From Pseudofrankia inefficax (GTDB lineage: Bacteria > Actinomycetota > Actinomycetes > Frankiales > Frankiaceae), in contig NC_014666.1 of the NCBI RefSeq assembly GCF_000166135.1, forward strand, positions 2,852,001 to 2,916,000: a DNA stretch of 64,000 nt. Direction: 5' to 3'. The translations under genes and the position numbers were made by a program. The notes below the pieces were generated by a model. That model was not told where the DNA came from. It did not search any database and saw only the letters and a program-made list of their open reading frames with translations. Shown in pieces: positions 36,913 to 44,700 of this stretch; the stretch's first letter is position 1, and every line of letters starts with the position of its first letter.

Positions 36913-38015
36913 CGCGCCGTCGTGGAACCGTCAGGACGCAGCGGATCCCGGCCGTCGACGGTGCCATGGCCGGCGAGGACCGCGAACCGGGCGAACAGCT
37001 CCTCGGCGTACCAACCGACCTGCCCGGTCCGGCGGACGACGGCGGCGTGCGCCGGGCGCCGGTAGGCGAACGCACGGACGGCGGCGAGGCTCGGCCAGAC
37101 GCTGAACGTGCCCTGCAGCCCGATCGGCGCCTCCCCGATCCCGATCGCGAGCGTCGGTGCCACCGGGCCGTGCGGCTCGTCGGGGGAGGCGGCCAGGGCC
37201 GCGAGATCGGCGGCGACCGGAGGCGCGGCCCGCCAGAAGCTGACCGCGTGCCGGGGCGCGAGCCGGGCCCTGGTCAGCACCGCCACCAACCCTGGCGCCA
37301 CCGGTTCCCGGGTTGGGGGCGCTGTGCCAGCTGTCCCGCCGGCCGCGGATTCGCTGCCTTTCAGGTCCGGGACCGCCGCCAGGTCCGGGACCGCCGCCAG
37401 GTCCGGGACCGCCGCCAGGTCCGGGACCGCGGCCAGGTCCGGGGTCGCTGCCAGGCCCGGGGCCAAGGCCGGCCCGCCTGCGTGATCGCCGTTTGTGCCC
37501 TCCAGTGGTTGCGGAACGGCCGTGAGCGCGACCACTGGAGGGCCGAAGTCGCGATCATGGATGGCGGGTTGGCCCGAGGCCGCAGGGGTCCCGGCTGGAG
37601 GGTTCCCCGCCGGTGGGGGGCCGAAGGGCTCGCGGCCGGACCAGCGGCCACGCCAGGCGAGCGGGCACAGCTCGACGTGGAAGTGCTCGTCGGCGATCCG
37701 CCCCCAGGACCGGGCGACCGGAGAGCCCCCGAACGCCTCGGCGGCGGCCGGGCTGTCCCAGACCGCGACCAGCCCCCAGCGGCGCGGCTCGGCGTCCCGC
37801 GGAGCGAAGGCCCCGGGGGTGCCGGTGCCGACCAGCCTGGCGAACGTGAGCCCGTCCGCGCGGCGCAGCCGTGCCCGGTCCAGGGCCATCCGGCCGAGCG
37901 CCCCGCCGATCCGCCGGGTGGGTACCCGCCACAGGTCGACGGTCACCAGCGGCCGCCCGGTGGCGCTCGGCGGCCAGCCGAGCGGCCCTCCCGGCGACGT
38001 CTTCTCCCACGACAT
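36909..38015 (-). CDS. Spheroidene monooxygenase-like acyclic carotenoid ketolase (CrtA-like) with inserted repeat linker
   Basis: The two halves of a CrtA-type protein are present: residues about 1-115 (VTVDLWRVPTRRIGGALGRM; WGLVAVWDSPAAAEAF) and about 245-355 (RHAVSFWRAAPPVA; IGIGEAPIGLQGTFSVW; RRTGQVGWYAEELFARF). CrtA inserts a keto group at C-2 of acyclic carotenoids. Between them lies an extra region holding a 75-bp palindromic element (residues about 153-177) and an 18-bp tandem repeat encoding AAVPDL units (about 182-217), so the protein is 368 residues rather than the usual 230-250. GGAGGAGG precedes ATG 38015. Activity despite the insertion is unproven. Confidence 0.8.
   Translation of the reverse strand: MSWEKTSPGGPLGWPPSATGRPLVTVDLWRVPTRRIGGALGRMALDRARLRRADGLTFARLVGTGTPGAFAPRDAEPRRWGLVAVWDSPAAAEAFGGSPVARSWGRIADEHFHVELCPLAWRGRWSGREPFGPPPAGNPPAGTPAASGQPAIHDRDFGPPVVALTAVPQPLEGTNGDHAGGPALAPGLAATPDLAAVPDLAAVPDLAAVPDLAAVPDLKGSESAAGGTAGTAPPTREPVAPGLVAVLTRARLAPRHAVSFWRAAPPVAADLAALAASPDEPHGPVAPTLAIGIGEAPIGLQGTFSVWPSLAAVRAFAYRRPAHAAVVRRTGQVGWYAEELFARFAVLAGHGTVDGRDPLRPDGSTTAR
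37363..37470. repeat. 18-bp tandem repeat (six units) within the CrtA-like gene
   Basis: AGGTCCGGGACCGCCGCC is repeated at 37363, 37381 and 37399, then with increasing divergence at 37417, 37435 and 37453. In the gene it encodes consecutive AAVPDL-like hexapeptides. The period is a multiple of three, so copy-number changes keep the frame. Confidence 0.9.
37483..37557. repeat. 75-bp palindromic element, copy A (in frame inside the CrtA-like gene)
   Basis: The element runs TGATCG...CGATCA with long imperfect arms: a left arm containing CCCTCCAGTGGT and a right arm containing ACCACTGGAGGG around a variable centre. It is exactly 75 bp (25 codons) and is translated in the CrtA-like protein as RDFGPPVVALTAVPQPLEG with a few flanking residues. 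Copy B at 41575-41649 has the same length and about 57 of 75 identical positions by hand alignment, with differences concentrated in the loop and near one end. Confidence 0.85.
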
Positions 38016-38052
38016 TGACGCCTCCTCCCGGCCGGGCTACCGTCATCCTTGT

Positions 38053-38068
38053 TCGAACTTGTGTTCGA
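38053..38068. promoter_or_regulatory. LexA (SOS) box TCGAAC-TTGT-GTTCGA
   Basis: This is an exact match to the actinobacterial LexA operator pattern TCGAAC-N4-GTTCGA, and the perfect inverted repeat extends to 38049-38072 (TTGTTCGAAC/GTTCGAACAA). It lies 38 bp upstream of the CrtA-like start (-) and about 160 bp upstream of the HEPN-imuA'-imuB-dnaE2 operon (+), in a divergent promoter region. Confidence 0.92.
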
Positions 38069-38077
38069 ACAAAGTGT

Positions 38078-38122
38078 CGTTCGGACCAACACCGCTCGAA
38101 CCAACATCGTTCGGACCAACAC
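38078..38122. repeat. 15-bp tandem repeats between the LexA box and the mutasome operon
   Basis: CGTTCGGACCAACAC (38078-38092), CGCTCGAACCAACAT (38093-38107) and CGTTCGGACCAACAC (38108-38122) are adjacent; shorter degenerate units beginning CGTTC follow at 38123, 38140 and 38154. Each unit contains a GTTCG/CTCGAAC element resembling half a LexA site. Confidence 0.75.
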
Positions 38123-38229
38123 CGTTCGACACGCGACGTCGTTCCAGCAACATCGTTCAGCACCATGCCGGGCGGGCCGGCGACCGCACCTGGCGACCAG
38201 CCGGCGCGGTGGACCTCGGGAGGGTGGAG

Positions 38230-38829
38230 ATGACCAGCCAGCCAACACGGCACCAGCAGTCGTCCGTGCCACAGCAGGCCGGGCGTCCGCCCGTGTGCCC
38301 GCAGCCCGCCCTGCATCCCGTCCGGCCTCGGCCCCCGCAGTCTGCCAACGGGGTACGACAGGTCGCGTCGGCCGACCAGCGGGCCATGGTCCCGGCGGCC
38401 GGGATGCCGCGGCGTTCCCGGGACGATCTGCTCGCGGCGGCCCGGCACGGACTGGCCGAGGCGGCCTTCGCCCACCCGGCGGGGGAGCGGTACGCGCTCG
38501 CGCACCTGGCCGCGCTGCGGGTGGCCGCGGCGGTGCTGGCGGCCCGGGCCAGGCCGCGGCCGGGCCGGCGTGGCCGGCCGGTGAGCGCCTGGCGGCTGCT
38601 GGCCCAGGTCACCCCGGAGCTCGGCGAGTGGGCCGACTTCTTCGCCGCGGGCGCGCCCCGGCGCGCCGCGGCCGAGGCCGGGCTGTCCGTCGTGTCCATC
38701 CGCGAGGCCGACGACCTCGTCCGGCAGGTGGAGATCTTCCTCGGGGTGGTCGAGGAGGTCCTGGGCCTGCCGTCTCAGCCGGCGCTCATCGGGGCGGCGG
38801 CGCCGGTGGCGCGTTCCGGGACGGACTAG
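38230..38829 (+). CDS. SAV_6107-like HEPN-domain protein
   Basis: A 199-residue protein: a Pro/Gln-rich N-terminus of about 70 residues, then an all-helical domain. The HEPN signature R-x4-H is visible as R87-YALA-H92 (GERYALAHLAALR), with further helices (VSAWRLLAQVTPELGEWADFFAAG; IREADDLVRQVEIFLGVVEEVL). HEPN domains are often RNases or substrate-binding modules; the SAV_6107 group is actinobacterial. It is first in the operon after the LexA box and precedes imuA', so a role in SOS-induced mutagenesis is inferred. ATG 38230 sits behind GGAGGGTGGAG. Confidence 0.78.
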   Translation: MTSQPTRHQQSSVPQQAGRPPVCPQPALHPVRPRPPQSANGVRQVASADQRAMVPAAGMPRRSRDDLLAAARHGLAEAAFAHPAGERYALAHLAALRVAAAVLAARARPRPGRRGRPVSAWRLLAQVTPELGEWADFFAAGAPRRAAAEAGLSVVSIREADDLVRQVEIFLGVVEEVLGLPSQPALIGAAAPVARSGTD

Positions 38830-38831
38830 CC

Positions 38832-39875
38832 GTGCACCCGGTCCGCGCCCGCGGCTTCCCGAAGTCCCGTGACGCCCACACCCGTGACATCCACACCCGT
38901 GACGCCCACACCCGTGACATCCACACCCGTGACGCCCACACCCGTGACATCCAGCCCCGTCACATCCAGGCCCGTGACGCCCATCCGGTGGGGCGGCCGC
39001 CCGGCCGCCCGGAGCCGGTGCTGGCCGCGCTGCGGGACCTGCGGGAGCTGCGGGACCTGCGAGAGATCACCCACGGCGGGCCGGCCGACCCGCCTGATCT
39101 CGGTGACCCTGACCGGCTGCTGCCGGTGCCGGCGGCACTGGCCGGGCTGCTGCCCCGACGGGCGCTGGCACGGGGGACGACGGTGGCCGTCGAGGGGTCG
39201 GCCGCGCTGCTGCTCGCCGTGCTCGCCGAGCCGTCCCGGGCCGGGGCGTGGTGCGCGGTGGTCGGCTGCCCGGCGCTCGGCCTGCTCGCCGCGGCCGAGG
39301 CCGGGATCGCGCTGGACCGGCTGGTCCTGGTACCCGAGCCGGGCCCGCGCTGGCCCGTGGTCACCGCGGCCCTGATCGACGCCCTGGACGTGGTGGCGGT
39401 CCGCCCGCCGGCGGGAGAGCGGACGGCCGGCTCGGCCCGACGGCTCGCGGCCCGTGCCCGTGAGCGGGGCTGCCTGCTGCTCCCGGTCGGTGCCGGCTGG
39501 GAGGGCGCGGAACTGCGCCTGACCGCGGCGGAACGGTCCTTCCACGGCCTCGGCCAGGGGCACGGGCACCTGCGCGGGGCCCGGCTGCTGGTCCAGGTGT
39601 CCGGCCGGGGCGCGGCCAGCCGGACCCGCCACGGCTGGCTCACCGTCGCCGGCCCCGACCCCGTCGTCGAGCTCGACACCACCTCCGGCCTGAGCCCCGC
39701 CACCGGAGGCCCCGCCTTCGGACTGGACGGCGTCATCGCCCAGAGCCGGGCGGCTGGCCTGGAAGGGGCTGGCGCGGTCGCCGGGCTGGACGGCACCGCC
39801 GGGCCGCGCCCGGCCGCCGAGCCGGCGGCCGGCGTGGCGCGAGAGCTGCACGTCGTCGTCGAGGGGGCCGCGTAG
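38832..39875 (+). CDS. ImuA'-like RecA-related mutasome protein
   Basis: A protein of about 347 residues between HEPN and imuB. After a repetitive N-terminus (DAHTRDIHTR units, residues about 12-51) comes a RecA-like ATPase-type core lacking a canonical Walker A (TTVAVEGSAALLLAVLAEPS; WCAVVGCPALGLLAAAEAGIALDRLVLV), and a C-terminal RecA-like strand region (RGARLLVQVSGRGAASRTRHGWLTV). This matches ImuA', a cofactor for ImuB and DnaE2 in mycobacteria. The GTG at 38832 is 2 bp after the preceding stop; a clear ribosome-binding site is missing, so the start is uncertain. Confidence 0.8.
   Translation: MHPVRARGFPKSRDAHTRDIHTRDAHTRDIHTRDAHTRDIQPRHIQARDAHPVGRPPGRPEPVLAALRDLRELRDLREITHGGPADPPDLGDPDRLLPVPAALAGLLPRRALARGTTVAVEGSAALLLAVLAEPSRAGAWCAVVGCPALGLLAAAEAGIALDRLVLVPEPGPRWPVVTAALIDALDVVAVRPPAGERTAGSARRLAARARERGCLLLPVGAGWEGAELRLTAAERSFHGLGQGHGHLRGARLLVQVSGRGAASRTRHGWLTVAGPDPVVELDTTSGLSPATGGPAFGLDGVIAQSRAAGLEGAGAVAGLDGTAGPRPAAEPAAGVARELHVVVEGAA
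38866..38985 (+). repeat. 15-bp tandem repeat, eight units, in the imuA' 5' coding region
   Basis: Units alternate CCCGTGACGCCCACA and CCCGTGACATCCACA from 38866, six times very regularly, then two degenerate units to 38985. The encoded peptide is a repeat of RDAHT/RDIHT. The alternation makes a 30-bp higher-order period, suggesting past duplication of a 30-bp block. Confidence 0.92.
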
Positions 39876-39877
39876 TC

Positions 39878-41491
39878 ATGCCCGTGCGGATGCTGGCTGT
39901 GCACTGCCCGGACTGGCCGACGCTGGCCGCCGGGATCGGCCCCGAGGTGCCCGCCGCCGTGATCGAGGCGAACCGGGTGGTGAGCGTGACCGCTGCCGCC
40001 CGCGCCGCCGGGGTGCTGCCCGGGCTGCGCCGGCGCGACGCCCAGGGGCGCTGCCCGCGGCTGCGGCTGCTGGCGGCCGATCCCGATCGGGACGCCCGGG
40101 TGTTCGAGCCGGTGGTGGCCGCGGTCGAGACCGTCGTGCCCGGCGCCGAGGTGACCCGGCCGGGCGACTGCCTGGTGCCGGTCCGCGGCGCGGCCCGCTA
40201 CTTCGGCGCGGAGGCCCTCGTGGTCGCCCAGATCCGTGGCGCGGTGGCCGCCGTCGCGGGCGACTGCCGGATCGGGATCGCCGACGGGCCGTTCGCCGCG
40301 GGGCTGGCCGGCCGGCTCGGTGAGACGGTGCCCGCCGGGGCCAGCGCCGGCTTCCTCGCCGGGCTGCCGGTGGAGCTGGTCGACCGGCCGGAGCTCGCCG
40401 GGCTGCTGCGCCGGCTGGGGCTGCCCACCCTGGGCGCGTTCGCCGCGCTGCCGGCGGCCCAGGTGCTCGACCGGTTCGGCCCGGACGGGGCGCTCGTCCA
40501 CCGGCTGGCCAGGGGCGACGACGAACGGCTGCCGGAGCCCCGGGCCGTCCCCCCGGACCTGACCGTCGACACCCGCCTCGACCCGCCGGCCGACACCGTC
40601 GAGCAGGTCGTCTTCACCGCGCGCCGCCTCGCCGAGGACTGCCACGCGAAGCTGCTGGCCGCTGGCCTGGCCTGCGCCCGGGTCGCGATCGAGGCCGAGA
40701 CCGAGAACGGGGAACGGCTGCGCCGGGTCTGGCGGCACGACGGCCCGCTGACCGCCGCCGCGATCACCGACCGGATCCGGTGGCAGCTCGACGGCTGGCT
40801 GTCCGCCGCGGCCCTGGCGTCGGAGGCCAGCCGGGCCGCCCCGCCCGGGACCGGCTATGGGCCCGGGTTGGCTGGGCCTGGGTCGGCTGGGGCCGGGCAC
40901 GGGCCGACGGCGGGCGTGACGTGGATCCGGGTGGTTCCGGAGGACCTGCTGGCCGCCGACGGCCGCCAGTTGGGGCTGTGGGGTGAGCCGGGCGCGGCCG
41001 ACGGCCGGGTGCGCCGGGCTCTCGACCGGGTCCAGGGCCTGCTCGGGCCGGAGGCGGTCCTGACCGCCGAGGTGCGCGGCGGGCGTGACCCCGCCACGGC
41101 GGTCCGGCTGGTGCCGTGGGGCGAGCCCCGCGGGCCGCGCGACGCCCTCGACGCGGACCGGGCCGGCGCCCCCTGGCCCGGGCGGCTGCCCGCGCCCGCG
41201 CCGGCGACCGTGCTCGCCGAACCGCGTCCCGCCCTGCTGCTCGACGCCGCCGGCGAACCGGTCGTCGTCAGCGGCCGGACGGTGGCCACCGGGGCGCCGG
41301 CCTGGCTGGCCGTCGACGGGCGCCCGCCGGTCCGGGTGACCGGCTGGGCTGGTCCCTGGCCGGCCGACGAGCGCTGGTGGGAGCCTTCCGGCCGCCGCCG
41401 CGCCCGTTTCCAGCTGACCACCGAGGACGGCGACGCCCGCCTGCTGTTCGTCGAGGGCGGTCGATGGTGGTGGGAGGCGTCCTACGGCTGA
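39878..41491 (+). CDS. imuB: ImuB, catalytically inactive Y-family polymerase homologue
   Basis: A 537-residue Y-family-like protein acting as the scaffold of the SOS mutasome. The usual catalytic acids are missing: the first motif (normally HVDMDAFF) reads AVHCPDWP and the second (normally S-DEAFLD) reads GDCLVPVRG. The helix-hairpin-helix-like region LRRLGLPTLGAFAALP is retained. Q364-LGL-W368 is the beta-clamp-binding motif that positions DnaE2. ATG 39878 follows GAGGGGG. Known for mycobacteria: ImuA', ImuB and DnaE2 together carry out damage-induced mutagenesis. Confidence 0.93.
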   Translation: MPVRMLAVHCPDWPTLAAGIGPEVPAAVIEANRVVSVTAAARAAGVLPGLRRRDAQGRCPRLRLLAADPDRDARVFEPVVAAVETVVPGAEVTRPGDCLVPVRGAARYFGAEALVVAQIRGAVAAVAGDCRIGIADGPFAAGLAGRLGETVPAGASAGFLAGLPVELVDRPELAGLLRRLGLPTLGAFAALPAAQVLDRFGPDGALVHRLARGDDERLPEPRAVPPDLTVDTRLDPPADTVEQVVFTARRLAEDCHAKLLAAGLACARVAIEAETENGERLRRVWRHDGPLTAAAITDRIRWQLDGWLSAAALASEASRAAPPGTGYGPGLAGPGSAGAGHGPTAGVTWIRVVPEDLLAADGRQLGLWGEPGAADGRVRRALDRVQGLLGPEAVLTAEVRGGRDPATAVRLVPWGEPRGPRDALDADRAGAPWPGRLPAPAPATVLAEPRPALLLDAAGEPVVVSGRTVATGAPAWLAVDGRPPVRVTGWAGPWPADERWWEPSGRRRARFQLTTEDGDARLLFVEGGRWWWEASYG

Positions 41492-41761
41492 GCCGAGCGT
41501 GGTCGGGCCGGTCGGTGTGAGGACCGGCCCGGTGCCGGACCCGGCCTGGTTCGCCCCGTCTCGCATTCGCGCATGATCGCCGTTTGCGCCCTGCGGTGGT
41601 TGCGATCGAGCCCGGAATGCAACCACGGGAGGGCCGAAACGACGATCACTCAGGCCAGGCCGGGTCGACGTTGGGGCAGCGGCACTAGATGTGGTGACCA
41701 AGTACGCCGTGGCAGCGCGCGGCGGTGCCTGCCGGGGCGGCCCGGCGTCTGGGGGATAGGC
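41492..41761. other. imuB-dnaE2 intergenic region with palindromic element
   Basis: This 270-bp gap is dominated by the 75-bp palindromic element at 41575-41649. The open frame runs upstream from dnaE2 through it, but homologues begin at the SWWNPAVSWAELERRMSG region, so I treat it as non-coding. Confidence 0.6.
41575..41649. repeat. 75-bp palindromic element, copy B (between imuB and dnaE2)
   Basis: Same length and ends (TGATCG...CGATCA) as copy A. Arms: GGTGGTTGC pairs with GCAACCACG-type sequence, and ATCGCCGTTTGCGCCC with the complement of GGGCCGAAACGACGAT, with mismatches. As mRNA it would form a strong hairpin ahead of dnaE2. Confidence 0.85.
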
Positions 41762-44700
41762 GTGAGCTGGTGGAACCCGGCCGTTTCGTGGGCGGAGCTG
41801 GAGCGGCGGATGTCCGGGCGCCCACCCCAGCCGGGCGGGCAGGGCGGCCCGGAGGGGGATGGCGGGGACGCGCCCGCGTGGTCGAGGCACCGGGAGCCCT
41901 ACCGGCCGGCCCCCGAACTGGTCGCCGCCGCGGCCGCGGCCCGCGCCGAGGGGGCGCCCGGCGTTGACGGCGCGGCCAGGCCGGCCCCGGCGGCGGCCCC
42001 GTACGCCGAGCTGCACTGCCACTCGGCGTTCAGCTTCCTCGACGGGGCCAGCCAGCCGGAGGACCTGGTCGAGGAGGCTGCCCGGCTCGGGCTGTCGGCG
42101 CTCGCGCTGACCGACCACGACGGCATGTACGGGGTGGTCCGGTTCGCGGAGGCAGCCGAGCAGGTGGGCCTGCGGACGCTCTACGGGGTGGAGGTCTCCC
42201 TGGCCCCGGGCCCGGACCGGCCCGTGCCGGGGCCGGACACGGGGGAACCCCGTCCGGGCCCGCGTCGGCCGGGGCCGCCCGGGGAGGCACCGGCCCCGCG
42301 CCCGGGGGTGCCCGACCCGGTCGGGGACCACCTGCTCGTGCTGGCCCGGACTCCGGAGGGGTACCGCCGGCTGTCGCGGGCGGTGTCCGACGCGCACCTG
42401 GCCGGCGGGGAGAAGGGCCGCCCGCTGACCAGCCTGGACGTGCTCGCCGCGGCGGCTGGCGACGGACACTGGCAGATCCTGACCGGCTGCCGCAAGGGGC
42501 TGGTGCCCGCCGCGCTGGCCGCCGGCGGCCTCGACGCGGCCCGGGTCGCCCTCGACGGGCTGGTCGGCCGGTTCGGCCGGGACAACGTCGCCGTCGAGCT
42601 GTGGGACCACGCGCACCCGCTCGACTCGGACCGCAACGACGCCCTCTACGGCCTCGCCCAGGAGGCCGGGCTGACCTGCGTCGCCACCAACAACGTCCAC
42701 TACGCCACGCCGTCGGCCGGTCGGCTCGCCGCGGTGATGGCCTCGATCCGGGCCCGCCGGTCGCTCGACGAGATGGACGGCCACCTGCCACCGGCCGGCG
42801 CCGCGCACCTGCGTTCCGGCGCCGAGATGACCGACCGGTTCGCCCGGTATCCGGGCGCGGTGGAGGCGGCGGCACGGGTCGGGACCGAGAGCGCCTTCAA
42901 CCTGCGGCTCGTCGCCCCGAGGCTGCCGGACTTCCCGGTGCCGCCCGGGCACACCGAGGCCAGCTGGCTGCGGCTGCTGACCATGCAGGGCGCGGCCCGC
43001 CGGTACGGGCCGCCGGTACGGGAGCGGGTCGGCGGCGCCTACGACCAGCTCGCCCATGAGCTCACCCTGATCGAGTCGCTCGGCTTCCCCGGCTACTTCC
43101 TGATCGTCCACGACATCGTCGAGTTCTGCCGCCGGGAGGACATCCTCTGCCAGGGCCGCGGCTCGGCGGCGAACTCGGCGGTCTGCTACGCGCTGGGCAT
43201 CACCGGCGTCGACGCGGTCTCCTTCGGCCTGCTGTTCGAGCGGTTCCTCGCCCCGGAGCGGGACGGGCCACCCGACATCGACCTGGACATCGAGTCCGGC
43301 CGCCGCGAGGAGGTCATCCAGTACGTCTACGGCCGCTACGGGCGGGACCGGGCCGCCCAGGTGGCCAACGTCATCAGCTACCGGTCCCGCTCGGCGGTGC
43401 GCGACGTCGCCCGCGCCCTCGGTTTCTCCCCCGGCCAACAGGACGCCTGGTCCTCCGGCATAGACCGCTGGTCCCCACTACCCGCCGCCGCGCCGCCCGC
43501 CCCGCCGGCGGCCGTCCCGGCCGTGCCCGCCGCGGTGACGCCCGGGCCGGGCCAGGCCGTGGAACCGGCCGACCGGATCGGCACAGCGATTCCGGTCGAG
43601 GTGGTGGGGCTCGCGGGCCAGTTGCTTGGGTTTCCGCGTCATCTGGGCATTCACTCGGGCGGGATGGTGATCTGCGACCGGCCGGTGGCCGAGGTGGTGC
43701 CGGTGGAGTGGGCCCGGATGCCGGGGCGGACCGTCATCCAGTGGGACAAGGACGACTGCGCCGTCGCCGGGCTGGTCAAGTTCGACCTGCTCGGCCTCGG
43801 GATGCTGGGCGCCCTGCACCTCGCGTTCGCCCTGATCCGGGACCACCACGGGCGTCACCTGGACCTGGGGGAGATCCCGCCGGAGGACCCGGCCGTCTAC
43901 GACATGCTCTGCGCCGCGGACTCGATCGGCGTCTTCCAGGTGGAGAGCCGGGCTCAGATGGCGACCCTGCCCCGGCTGCGGCCACGCCGGTTCTACGACC
44001 TGGTCGTCGAGGTGGCGCTGATCCGGCCCGGGCCGATCCAGGGCGGCTCGGTGCATCCGTACATCCGGCGCCGCAACGACCTCGAGGAGGTCACCTACCC
44101 GCACCCGCTGCTGGAGCGCTCGCTGAAGAAGACCCTCGGCATACCGCTCTTCCAGGAGCAGCTCATGCAGATGGCGATCGACGTCGCCGGGTTCACCGCG
44201 GCCGAGGCGGACCAGCTGCGCCGGGCGATGGGCGCCAAGCGGGCGACCGAACGGATCGACCGGCTGCGCGAGCGGTTCTACCAGGGCATGGCCACCAACG
44301 GGATCACCGGCGCGGCGGCCGACGAGCTGTACACGAAGCTCGCCGCGTTCGCGAACTTCGGCTTCCCGGAGAGCCACTCGGTCAGCTTCGCGTTCCTCGT
44401 CTACGCCAGCGCCTGGATCAAGCTGTACTACCCGGCGGCGTTCTGCGCGGCGCTGCTCAACGCCCAGCCGATGGGCTTCTACTCCCCGCAGAGCCTGGTC
44501 GCCGATGCCCGCCGGCATGGCGTCACCGTGCACGGCCCCGACCTGAACGCCTCCGGCGCGGGCGCGATCCTGACCGGCGAGGGGCGGCCCGCCGGGCTGG
44601 CCGAGCCGGTGTGGGACGGGGAGCCGGCCGGTGAGCCGGTCGGGGACGTGCCGGCTCCTGCCCGGATCGGGGTCGGGGCCGCGGCCGGCCAGGCCCCGCC

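Noticed and set aside
41573-41761. Upstream ATG for dnaE2 inside the palindromic element
   Set aside because: Homologous DnaE2 proteins start at the SWWNP...WAELERR segment; the upstream 63 codons derive from the repeat element and spacer.
38960-43438. Very long open frame (1492 codons) on the - strand opposite imuA', imuB and dnaE2
   Set aside because: It is a shadow of the + strand genes in high-GC DNA; it has no recognisable domain while the + strand frames carry complete ImuB and DnaE2 motifs.
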